From positions 1 to 64,000 of the forward strand of contig JARGSG010000042.1 of NCBI GenBank assembly GCA_030374805.1: a stretch of 64,000 bases of DNA, read 5' to 3'. Source of the stretch: Gracilaria gracilis (Eukaryota; Rhodophyta; Florideophyceae; Gracilariales; Gracilariaceae). This document shows positions 1 to 12,609 of the stretch, in pieces (the stretch's first letter is position 1; each line of letters opens with the position of its first letter). Both the position numbers and the translations under genes were made by a program. Below the pieces are notes generated by a model. It ran no database searches. It saw nothing but the letters and a program-made list of their open reading frames with translations, and was not told where the DNA came from.

Positions 1-3000
1 AGTTCAGCGGGAGATTTTTAAGTTTTGTAGTGTAGAGTGGTAGTTCTTGAGATATGGCAGTATGGTCAATGACACTGGACGGTGAAGAGACTGCAAGTGG
101 AGCATTTTATTAGCACAGTACAGGTAGAAGAGCTTCATTTACAGGGCAGAAATGGTTTTGAATTGGTGTATTGTGAGCGACGGCACGAAATCGGATATTC
201 ATAGGTACGTTGGTGTAGTAGAAATTAAGCTTTGTGGTGGGTGTGATTTATGGAGATGGGGCAGAGAGTGTGCACAGTTGAGATAGTACGTCTGAACATC
301 ATGGCAGCGTCACGAGCCGAACGGCGCCAGTAGGATTCTAGAGCGCTTTGGAAGGTGTGGAGCGGTGAGAACAGTTCAGCCTGCTGAAGAGTTGCAAAAA
401 GCTGGTATTGGCTGTGGTCGCCTGCCAAGAGAACAAAAACGTGGCACGATTTATATTGCATTCCGCTCACAAAGACAACAGTGGAACTGAAGGCGGCTTT
501 TGGGTTTCGGGAAGCATTTATGTTTGGGTTTCGGTTTCAGCAAGGGTTTGGGAGGTGATTGCGACTGGCGTTGCACACGGTCCTGGCCAACACCTTCCCA
601 TGAGGACCTCATCAGTGCAGATATGGTAAGAAGAGTATTATTTTGAGGCACAGATAACATTTAAGTTGTACAGGTATTGTAGAGAAGTAATGTGCGGCAA
701 AACGTGAGACGTTCACAATTACATGTAGAACAGAAAATGGTATCTACGGCTCGATTGTAGAGCGTGAGGGCATCGGGTGTGCCCTAAAATTTTATTACAC
801 ATCTATTGAGTTCAGTGGGAGATTTTAAGTTTTGTAGTGTAGAGTGGTAGTTCTTGAGATATGGGAGTATGGTCAATGACACTGGACGGTGAGAAGAGAC
901 TGCAATTGGAGCATTTTATTAGCACAGTACAGGTAGAAGAGCTTCATTTACAGGGCAGAAATGGTTTTGAATTGGTGTATTGTGAGCGACGGCACGAAAT
1001 CGGATATTCATAGGTACGTTGGTGTAGTAGAAATTAAGCTTTGTGGTGGGTGTGATATATGGAGATGGGGCAGAGAGTGTGCACAGTTGAGATAGTACGT
1101 TTTGAACATCATGGCAGCGTCATGAGCTGAACGGCGCCAGTAGGATTCTAGAGCGCTTTGGAAGGTGTGGAGCGGTGAGAACAGTTCAGCCTGCTGAAGA
1201 GTTGCAATAAGCTGGTATTGGCTGTGGTCGGCTGCCAATGAGAACGAAAACGTGGCACGATTTATATTGCATTCCGCTCACAAAGACAACAGTGGAACTG
1301 AAGGCGGCTTTTGGGTTTCGGGAAGCATTTATGTTTGGGTTTCGGTTTCAGCAAGGGTTTGGGAGCGTGATTGCGAAGTGGACGTTGCACACGAGACCTG
1401 GCCAACACCTTCGCATGAGGACCTCATCAGTGCAGATACAGGTAAAAAAGTACTGTCATTTACAGGCACAGATAATGGTTTTAAAGTTGTACAGTGTATT
1501 GTGAGCGACGGCACGAAATCGGATATTCATAGGTACGTTGGTGTAGTAGAAATTAAGCTTTGTGGTGGGTGTGATATATGGAGATGGGGCAGAGAGTGTG
1601 CACAGTTGAGATAGTACGTTTGAACATCATGGCAGCGTCATGAGCTGAACGGCGCCAGTAGGATTCTAGAGCGCTTTGGAAGGTGTGGAGCGGTGAGAAC
1701 AGTTCAGCCTGCTGAAGAGTTGCAATAAGCGTGGTATTGGCTGTGGTCGGCTGCCAAGAGAACGAAAACGTGGCACGATTTATATTGCATTCCGCTCACA
1801 AAGACAACAGTGGAACTGAAGGCGGCTTTTGGGTTTCGGGAAGCATTTATGTTTGGGTTTCGGTTTCAGCAAGGGTTTGGGAGGTGATTGCGAGTGGCGT
1901 TGCACACGAACCTGGCCAACACCTTCGCATGAGGACCTCATCAGTGCAGATGGGGTAGAAGAGTACTGTTTTGAGGCACAGATAACATTAAAGTTGTACA
2001 GGTATTGTAGAGAAGTAATGTGCTGCAAAACGTGAGACGTTCACAATTACATGTAGAACAGAAAATGGTATCTACGGCTCGATTGTAGAGCGTGAGGGCA
2101 TCGGGTGTGCCATAAAATTTTATTACACATCTATTAAGTTCAGCGGGAGATTTTAAGTTTTGTAGTGTAGAGTGGTAGTTCTTGAGATATGGGAGTATGG
2201 TCAATGACACTGCACGGTGAAGAGACTGCAAGTGGAGCATTTTATTAGCACAGTACAGGTAGAAGAGCTTCATTTACAGGGCAGAAATGGTTTTGAATTG
2301 GTGTATTGTGAGCGACGGCACGAAATCGGATATTCATAGGTACGTTGGTGTAGTAGAAATTAAGCTTTGTGGTGGGTGTGATATATGGAGATGGGGGCAG
2401 AGAGTGTGCACAGTTGAGATAGTACGTTTGAACATCATGGCAGCGTCACGAGCCGAACGGCGCCAGTAGGATTCTAGAGCGCTTTGGAAGGTGTGGAGCG
2501 GGTGAGAACAGTTCAGCCTGCTGAAGAGTTGCAATAAGCTGGTATTGGCTGTGGTCGGCTGCCAAGAGAACGAAAACGTGGCACGATTTATATTGCATTC
2601 CGCTCACAAAGACAACAGTGGAACTGAAGGCGGCTTTTGGGTTTCGGGAAGCATTTATGTTTGGGTTTCGGTTTCAGCAAGGGTTTGGGAGGTGATTGCG
2701 AAGTGGCGTTGCACACGAACCTGGCCAACACCTTCGCATGAGGACCTCATCAGTGCAGATGGGGTAAAAAAGTACTGTTTTGAGGCACAGATAACATTAA
2801 AGTTGTACAGGTATTGTAGAGAAGTAATGTGCTGCAAAACGTGAGACGTTCACAATTACATGTAGAACAGAAAATGGTATCTACGGCTCGATTGTAGAGC
2901 GTGAGGGCATCGGGTGTGCCATAAAATTTTATTACACATCTATTAAGTTCAGCGGGAGATTTTAAGTTTTGTAGTGTAGAGTGGTAGTTCTTGAGATATG

Positions 3001-3169
3001 GCAGTATGGTCAATGACACTGGACGGTGAAGAGACTGCAAGTGGAGCATTTATTAGCACAGTACAGGTAGAAGAGCTTCATTTACAGGGCAGAAATGGTT
3101 TTGAATTGGTGTATTGTGAGCGACGGCACGAAATCGGATATTCATAGGTACGTTGGTGTAGTAGAAATT

Positions 3170-5346
3170 AAGCTTTGTGGTGGGTGTGATTTATGGAGAT
3201 GGGGCAGAGAGTGTGCACAGTTGAGATAGTACGTCTGAACATCATGGCAGCGTCACGAGCCGAACGGCGCCAGTAGGATTCTAGAGCGCTTTGGAAGGTG
3301 TGGAGCGGTGAGAACAATTCAGCCTGCTGAAGAGTTGCAAAAAAGCTGGTATTGGCTGTGGTCGCCTGCCAAGAGAACAAAAACGTGGCACGATTTATAT
3401 TGCATTCCGCTCACAAAGACAACAGTGGAACTGAAGGCGGTTTTTGGGTTTCGGGAAGCATTTATGTTTGGGTTTCGGTTTCAGGAAGGGTTTGGGAGCG
3501 GAACACTGGACGGTGAAGAGACTGCAAGTGGAGCATTTTATTAGCACAGTACAGGTAGAAGAGCTTCATTTACAGGGCAGAAATGGTTTTGAATTGGTGT
3601 ATTGTGAGCGACGGCACGAAATCGGATATTCATAGGTACGTTGGTGTAGTAGAAATTAAGCTTTGTGGTGGGTGTGATATATGGAGATGGGGCAGAGAGT
3701 GTGCACAGTTGAGATAGTACGTTTGAACATCATGGCAGCGTCACGAGCCGAACGGCGCCAGTAGGATTCTAGAGCGCTTTGGAAGGTGTGGAGCGGTGAG
3801 AACAGTTCAGCCTGCTGAAGAGTTGCAAAAAGCTGGTATTGGCTGTGGTCGGCTGCCAAGAGAACAAAAACGTGGCACGATTTATATTGCATTCCGCTCA
3901 CAAAGACAACAGTGGAACTGAAGGCGGCTTTTGGGTGTCGGGAAGCATTTATGTTCGGGTTTCGGTTTCAGCAAGGGTTTGGGAGCGTAACACTGGACGG
4001 TGAAGAGACTGCAAGTGGAGCATTTTATTAGCACAGTACAGGTAGAAGAGCTTCATTTACAGGGCAGAAATGGTTTTGAATTGGTGTATTGTGAGCGACG
4101 GCACGAAATCGGATATTCATAGGTACGTTGGTGTAGTAGAAATTAAGCTTTGTGGTGGGTGTGATATATGGAGATGGGGCAGAGAGTGTGCACAGTTGAG
4201 ATAGTACGTCTGAACATCATGGCAGCGTCACGAGCCGAACGGCGCCAGTAGGATTCTAGAGCGCTTTGGAAGGTGTGGAGCGGTGAGAACAGTTCAGCCT
4301 GCTGAAGAGTTGCAAAAAGCTGGTATTGGCTGTGGTCGGCTGCCAAGAGAACGAAAACGTGGCACGATTTATATTGCATTCCGCTCACAAAGACAACAGT
4401 GGAACTGAAGGCGGCTTTTTGGGTTTCGGGAAGCATTTATGTTTGGGTTTCGGTTTCAGCAAGGGTTTGGGAGGTGATTGCGACTGGCACACGTCCTGCC
4501 AACACCTCCCATGAGGACCTCATCAGTGCAGATATGGTAGAAGAGTATTATTTTGAGGCACAGCATTTAAGTTGTACAGGTATTGTAGAGAAGTAATGTG
4601 CGGCACGTGAGACGTTCACAATTACATGTAGACAGATGGTATCTACGGCTCATTGTAGAGCAGGGCAGACATCTATGGTTCAGTGGGAGAAGTTTTGTAG
4701 TGTAGAGTGGTATTGAGATATGAGTCAATGACACTGGACACTGCAATTGGAGATTAGCAAGTACAGGTAGAAGATCATTTACAGGGCAGAAATGGTTTTG
4801 AATTGGTGTAGTGAGCGACGGCACGAAATCGGTACATAGGTACGTTGGTGTAGTAGAAATTAAGCTTTGTGGTGGGTGTGATATATGGAGATGGGGCAGA
4901 GAGTGTGCACAGTTGAGATAGTACGTTTGAACATCATGGCAGCGTCACGAGCCGAACGGCGCCAGTAGGATTCTAGAGCGCTTTGGAAGGTGTGGAGCGG
5001 TGAGAACAGTTCAGCCTGCTGAAGAGTTGCAAAAAGCTGGTATTGGCTGTGGTCGGCTGCCAAGAGAACAAAAACGTGGCACGATTTATATTGCATTCCG
5101 CTCACAAAGACAACAGTGGAACTGAAGGCGGCTTTTGGGTGTCGGGAAGCATTTATGTTCGGGTTTCGGTTTCAGCAAGGGTTTGGGAGCGTAACACTGG
5201 ACGGTGAAGAGACTGCAAGTGGAGCATTTTATTAGCACAGTACAGGTAGAAGAGCTTCATTTACAGGGCAGAAATGGTTTTGAATTGGTGTATTGTGAGC
5301 GACGGCACGAAATCGGATATTCATAGGTACGTTGGTGTAGTAGAAA
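3170..5346. repeat. Cluster of short (487-bp) satellite 1 units
   Basis: HindIII marks at 3170, 3658, 4145, 4862 and 5349 are spaced about 487-488 bp apart except for one interval of about 717 bp, a long-type unit with many small losses. In short units the text runs from gggtttgggagcg directly to aacactggacggtg, skipping the roughly 319-bp segment that long units have there. The same join recurs in the units starting near 12610 and 13904-14884, so the short form arose once and was then amplified or moved by exchange. Confidence 0.85.
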
Positions 5347-6151
5347 TTAAGCTTTGTGGTGGGTGTGATATATGGAGATGGGGCAGAGAGTGTGCACAGT
5401 TGAGATAGTACGTTTGAACATCATGGCAGCGTCACGAGCCGAACGGCGCCAGTAGGATTCTAGAGCGCTTTGGAAGGTGTGGAGCGGTGAGAACAGTTCA
5501 GCCTGCTGAAGAGTTGCAAAAAGCTGGTATTGGCTGTGGTCGGCTGCCAAGAGAACAAAAACGTGGCACGATTTATATTGCATTCCGCTCACAAAGACAA
5601 CAGTGGAACTGAAGGCGGCTTTTGGGTTTCGGGAAGCATTTATGTTTGGGTTTCGGTTTCAGCAAGGGTTTGGGAGGTGATTGCGACTGGCGTTGCACAC
5701 GGTCCTGGCCAACACCTCCCATGAGGACCTCATCAGTGCAGATATGGTAGAAGAGTATTATTTTGAGGCACAGATAACATTTAAGTTGTACAGGTATTGT
5801 AGAGAAGTAATGTGCGGCAAAACGTGAGACGTTCACAATTACATGTAGAACAGAAAATGGTATCTACGGCTCGATTGTAGAGCGTGAGGGCATCGGGTGT
5901 GCCCTAAAATTTTATTACACATCTATTGAGTTCAGTGGGAGATTTTAAGTTTTGTAGTGTAGAGTGGTAGTTCTTGAGATATGGGAGTATGGTCAATGAC
6001 ACTGGACGGTGAAGAGACTGCAATTGGAGCATTTTATTAGCACAGTACAGGTAGAAGAGCTTCATTTACAGGGCAGAAATGGTTTTGAATTGGTGTATTG
6101 TGAGCGACGGCACGAAATCGGATATTCATAGGTACGTTGGTGTAGTAGAAA

Positions 6152-9100
6152 TTAAGCTTTGTGGTGGGTGTGATATATGGAGATGGGGCAGAGAGTGTGC
6201 ACAGTTGAGATAGTACGTTTGAACATCATGGCAGCGTCACGAGCCGAACGGCGCCAGTAGGATTCTAGAGCGCTTTGGAAGGTGTGGAGCGGTGAGAACA
6301 GTTCAGCCTGCTGAAGAGTTGCAATAAGCTGGTATTGGCTGTGGTCGGCTGCCAAGAGAACGAAAACGTGGCACGATTTATATTGCATTCCGCTCACAAA
6401 GACAACAGTGGAACTGAAGGCGGCTTTTGGGTTTCGGGAAGCATTTATGTTTGGGTTTCGGTTTCAGCAAGGGTTTGGGAGGTGATTGCGAGTGGCGTTG
6501 CACACGAACCTGGCCAACACCTTCGCATGAGGACCTCATCAGTGCAGATGGGGTAAAAAAGTACTGTTTTGAGGCACAGATAACATTAAAGTTGTACAGG
6601 TATTGTAGAGAAGTAATGTGCTGCAAAACGTGAGACGTTCACAATTACATGTAGAACAGAAAATGGTATCTACGGCTCGATTGTAGAGCGTGAGGGCATC
6701 GGGTGTGCCATAAAATTTTATTACACATCTATTGAGTTCAGTGGGAGATTTTAAGTTTTGTAGTGTAGAGTGGTAGTTCTTGAGATATGGCAGTATGGTC
6801 AATGACACTGGACGGTGAAGAGACTGCAATTGGAGCATTTTATTAGCACAGTACAGGTAGAAGAGCTTCATTTACAGGGCAGAAATGGTTTTGAATTGGT
6901 GTATTGTGAGCGACGGCACGAAATCGGATATTCATAGGTACGTTGGTGTAGTAGAAATTAAGCTTTGTGGTGGGTGTGATATATGGAGATGGGGCAGAGA
7001 GTGTGCACAGTTGAGATAGTACGTTTGAACATCATGGCAGCGTCATGAGCTGAACGGCGCCAGTAGGATTCTAGAGCGCTTTGGAAGGTGTGGAGCGGTG
7101 AGAACAGTTCAGCCTGCTGAAGAGTTGCAAAAAGCTGGTATTGGCTGTGGTCGGCTGCCAAGAGAACAAAAACGTGGCACGATTTATATTGCATTCCGCT
7201 CACAAAGACAACAGTGGAACTGAAGGCGGCTTTTGGGTTTCGGGAAGCATTTATGTTTGGGTTTCGGTTTCAGCAAGGGTTTGGGAGGTGATTGCGAGTG
7301 GCGTTGCACACGAACCTGGCCAACACCTTCGCATGAGGACCTCATCAGTGCAGATGGGGTAAAAAAGTACTGTTTTGAGGCACAGATAACATTAAAGTTG
7401 TACAGGTATTGTAGAGAAGTAATGTGCTGCAAAACGTGAGACGTTCACAATTACATGTAGAACAGAAAATGGTATCTACGGCTCGATTGTAGAGCGTGAG
7501 GGCATCGTATTGGCTGGGTGTGCCATAAAATTTTATTACACATCTATTAAGTTCAGCGGGAGATTTTAAGTTTTGTAGTGTAGAGTGGTAGTTCTTGAGA
7601 TATGGGAGTATGGTCAATGACACTGCACGGTGAAGAGACTGCAAGTGGAGCATTTTATTAGCACAGTACAGGTAGAAGAGCTTCATTTACAGGGCAGAAA
7701 TGGTTTTGAATTGGTGTATTGTGAGCGACGGCACGAAATCGGATATTCATAGGTACGTTGGTGTAGTAGAAATTAAGCTTTGTGGTGGGTGTGATTTATG
7801 GAGATGGGGCAGAGAGTGTGCACAGTTGAGATAGTACGTCTGAACATCATGGCAGCGTCACGAGCCGAACGGCGCCAGTAGGATTCTAAAGCGCTTTGGA
7901 AGGTGTGGAGCGGTGAGAACAGTTCAGCCTGCTGAAGAGTTGCAATAAGCTGGTATTGGCTGTGGTCGGCTGCCAAGAGAACGAAAACGTGGCACGATTT
8001 ATATTGCATTCCGCTCACAAAGACAACAGTGGAACTGAAGGCGGCTTTTGGGTTTCGGGAAGCATTTATGTTTGGGTTTCGGTTTCAGCAAGGGTTTGGG
8101 AGGTGATTGCGAGTGGCGTTGCACACGAACCTGGCCAACACCTTCGCATGAGGACCTCATCAGTGCAGATGGGGTAAAAAAGTACTGTTTTGAGGCACAG
8201 ATAACATTAAAGTTGTACAGGTATTGTAGAGAAGTAATGTGCTGCAAAACGTGAGACGTTCACAATTACATGTAGAACAGAAAATGGTATCTACGGCTCG
8301 ATTGTAGAGCGTGAGGGCATCGGGTGTGCCATAAAATTTTATTACACATCTATTGAGTTCAGTGGGAGATTTTAAGTTTTGTAGTGTAGAGTGGTAGTTC
8401 TTGAGATATGGGAGTATGGTCAATGACACTGGACGGTGAAGAGACTGCAATTGGAGCATTTTATTAGCACAGTACAGGTAGAAGAGCTTCATTTACAGGG
8501 CAGAAATGGTTTTGAATTGGTGTATTGTGAGCGACGGCACGAAATCGGATATTCATAGGTACGTTGGTGTAGTAGAAATTAAGCTTTGTGGTGGGTGTGA
8601 TATATGGAGATGGGGCAGAGAGTGTGCACAGTTGAGATAGTACGTTTGAACATCATGGCAGCGTCATGAGCTGAACGGCGCCAGTAGGATTCTAGAGCGC
8701 TTTGGAAGGTGTGGAGCGGTGAGAACAGTTCAGCCTGCTGAAGAGTTGCAATAAGCTGGTATTGGCTGTGGTCGGCTGCCAAGAGAACGAAAACGTGGCA
8801 CGATTTATATTGCATTCCGCTCACAAAGACAACAGTGGAACTGAAGGCGGCTTTTGGGTTTCGGGAAGCATTTATGTTTGGGTTTCGGTTTCAGCAAGGG
8901 TTTGGGAGGTGATTGCGAGTGGCGTTGCACACGAACCTGGCCAACACCTTCGCATGAGGACCTCATCAGTGCAGATGGGGTAAAAAAGTACTGTTTTGAG
9001 GCACAGATAACATTAAAGTTGTACAGGTATTGTAGAGAAGTAATGTGCTGCAAAACGTGAGACGTTCACAATTACATGTAGAACAGAAAATGGTATCTAC

Positions 9101-12100
9101 GGCTCGATTGTAGAGCGTGAGGGCATCGGGTGTGCCATAAAATTTTATTACACATCTATTAAGTTCAGCGGGAGATTTTAAGTTTTGTAGTGTAGAGTGG
9201 TAGTTCTTGAGATATGGCAGTATGGTCAATGACACTGGACGGTGAAGAGACTGCAAGTGGAGCATTTTATTAGCACAGTACAGGTAGAAGAGCTTCATTT
9301 ACAGGGCAGAAATGGTTTTGAATTGGTGTATTGTGAGCGACGGCACGAAATCGGATATTCATAGGTACGTTGGTGTAGTAGAAATTAAGCTTTGTGGTGG
9401 GTGTGATTTATGGAGATGGGGCAGAGAGTGTGCACAGTTGAGATAGTACGTCTGAACATCATGGCAGCGTCACGAGCCGAACGGCGCCAGTAGGATTCTA
9501 GAGCGCTTTGGAAGGTGTGGAGCGGTGAGAACAGTTCAGCCTGCTGAAGAGTTGCAAAAAGCTGGTATTGGCTGTGGTCGGCTGCCAAGAGAACGAAAAC
9601 GTGGCACGATTTATATTGCATTCCGCTCACAAAGACAACAGTGGAACTGAAGGCGGCTTTTGGGTTTCGGGAAGCATTTATGTTTGGGTTTCGGTTTCAG
9701 CAAGGGTTTGGGAGGTGATTGCGAGTGGCGTTGCACACGAACCTGGCCAACACCTTCGCATGAGGACCTCATCAGTGCAGATGGGGTAAAAAAGTACTGT
9801 TTTGAGGCACAGATAACATTAAAGTTGTACAGGTATTGTAGAGAAGTAATGTGCTGCAAAACGTGAGACGTTCACAATTACATGTAGAACAGAAAATGGT
9901 ATCTACGGCTCGATTGTAGAGCGTGAGGGCATCGGGTGTGCCATAAAATTTTATTACACATCTATTGAGTTCAGTGGGAGATTTTAAGTTTTGTAGTGTA
10001 GAGTGGTAGTTCTTGAGATATGGGAGTATGGTCAATGACACTGGACGGTGAAGAGACTGCAATTGGAGCATTTTATTAGCACAGTACAGGTAGAAGAGCT
10101 TCATTTACAGGGCAGAAATGGTTTTGAATTGGTGTATTGTGAGCGACGGCACGAAATCGGATATTCATAGGTACGTTGGTGTAGTAGAAATTAAGCTTTG
10201 TGGTGGGTGTAATATATGGAGATGGGGCAGAGAGTGTGCACAGTTGAGATAGTACGTTTGAACATCATGGCAGCGTCATGAGCTGAACGGCGCCAGTAGG
10301 ATTCTAGAGCGCTTTGGAAGGTGTGGAGCGGTGAGAACAGTTCAGCCTGCTGAAGAGTTGCAATAAGCTGGTATTGGCTGTGGTCGGCTGCCAAGAGAAC
10401 GAAAACGTGGCACGATTTATATTGCATTCCGCTCACAAAGACAACAGTGGAACTGAAGGCGGCTTTTGGGTTTCGGGAAGCATTTATGTTTGGGTTTCGG
10501 TTTCAGCAAGGGTTTGGGAGGTGATTGCGAGTGGCGTTGCACACGAACCTGGCCAACACCTTCGCATGAGGACCTCATCAGTGCAGATGGGGTAAAAAAG
10601 TACTGTTTTGAGGCACAGATAACATTAAAGTTGTACAGGTATTGTAGAGAAGTAATGTGCTGCAAAACGTGAGACGTTCACAATTACATGTAGAACAGAA
10701 AATGGTATCTACGGCTCGATTGTAGAGCGTGAGGGCATCGGGTGTGCCATAAAATTTTATTACACATCTATTAAGTTCAGCGGGAGATTTTAAGTTTTGT
10801 AGTGTAGAGTGGTAGTTCTTGAGATATGGCAGTATGGTCAATGACACTGGACGGTGAAGAGACTGCAAGTGGAGCATTTTATTAGCACAGTACAGGTAGA
10901 AGAGCTTCATTTACAGGGCAGAAATGGTTTTGAATTGGTGTATTGTGAGCGACGGCACGAAATCGGATATTCATAGGTACGTTGGTGTAGTAGAAATTAA
11001 GCTTTGTGGTGGGTGTGATTTATGGAGATGGGGCAGAGAGTGTGCACAGTTGAGATAGTACGTCTGAACATCATGGCAGCGTCACGAGCCGAACGGCGCC
11101 AGTAGGATTCTAGAGCGCTTTGGAAGGTGTGGAGCGGTGAGAACAGTTCAGCCTGCTGAAGAGTTGCAAAAAGCTGGTATTGGCTGTGGTCGGCTGCCAA
11201 GAGAACGAAAACGTGGCACGATTTATATTGCATTCCGCTCACAAAGACAACAGTGGAACTGAAGGCGGCTTTTGGGTTTCGGGAAGCATTTATGTTTGGG
11301 TTTCGGTTTCAGCAAGGGTTTGGGAGGTGATTGCGAGTGGCGTTGCACACGAACCTGGCCAACACCTTCGCATGAGGACCTCATCAGTGCAGATGGGGTA
11401 AAAAAGTACTGTTTTGAGGCACAGATAACATTAAAGTTGTACAGGTATTGTAGAGAAGTAATGTGCTGCAAAACGTGAGACGTTCACAATTACATGTAGA
11501 ACAGAAAATGGTATCTACGGCTCGATTGTAGAGCGTGAGGGCATCGGGTGTGCCATAAAATTTTATTACACATCTATTGAGTTCAGTGGGAGATTTTAAG
11601 TTTTGTAGTGTAGAGTGGTAGTTCTTGAGATATGGGAGTATGGTCAATGACACTGGACGGTGAAGAGACTGCAATTGGAGCATTTTATTAGCACAGTACA
11701 GGTAGAAGAGCCTCATTTACAGGGCAGAAATGGTTTTGAATTGGTGTATTGTGAGCGACGGCACGAAATCGGATATTCATAGGTACGTTGGTGTAGTAGA
11801 AATTAAGCTTTGTGGTGGGTGTGATATATGGAGATGGGGCAGAGAGTGTGCACAGTTGAGATAGTACGTTTGAACATCATGGCAGCGTCATGAGCTGAAC
11901 GGCGCCAGTAGGATTCTAGAGCGCTTTGGAAGGTGTGGAGCGGTGAGAACAGTTCAGCCTGCTGAAGAGTTGCAATAAGCTGGTATTGGCTGTGGTCGGC
12001 TGCCAAGAGAACGAAAACGTGGCACGATTTATATTGCATTCCGCTCACAAAGACAACAGTGGAACTGAAGGCGGCTTTTGGGTTTCGGGAAGCATTTATG

Positions 12101-12609
12101 TTTGGGTTTCGGTTTCAGCAAGGGTTTGGGAGGTGATTGCGAGTGGCGTTGCACACGAACCTGGCCAACACCTTCGCATGAGGACCTCATCAGTGCAGAT
12201 GGGGTAAAAAAGTACTGTTTTGAGGCACAGATAACATTAAAGTTGTACAGGTATTGTAGAGAAGTAATGTGCTGCAAAACGTGAGACGTTCACAATTACA
12301 TGTAGAACAGAAAATGGTATCTACGGCTCGATTGTAGAGCGTGAGGGCATCGGGGTGTGCCATAAAATTTTATTACACATCTATTAAGTTCAGCGGGAGA
12401 TTTTAAGTTTTGTAGTGTAGAGTGGTAGTTCTTGAGATATGGCAGTATGGTCAATGACACTGGACGGTGAAGAGACTGCAAGTGGAGCATTTTATTAGCA
12501 CAGTACAGGTAGAAGAGCTTCATTTACAGGGCAGAAATGGTTTTGAATTGGTGTATTGTGAGCGACGGCACGAAATCGGATATTCATAGGTACGTTGGTG
12601 TAGTAGAAA
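6152..12609. repeat. Higher-order (dimeric) repeat block inside satellite 1
   Basis: In this block the long units alternate between two variants, giving a period of about 1612 bp. One marker is attgagttcagtggg followed by caattggag, against attaagttcagcggg followed by caagtggag. A second marker, clearest from about 7773, is gattta with cgtctgaac and cacgagcc against gatata with cgtttgaac and catgagctg. About four dimers are seen. This is higher-order repeat structure of the kind produced by unequal exchange or amplification of multi-unit blocks, as in primate alpha satellite. Confidence 0.8.
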
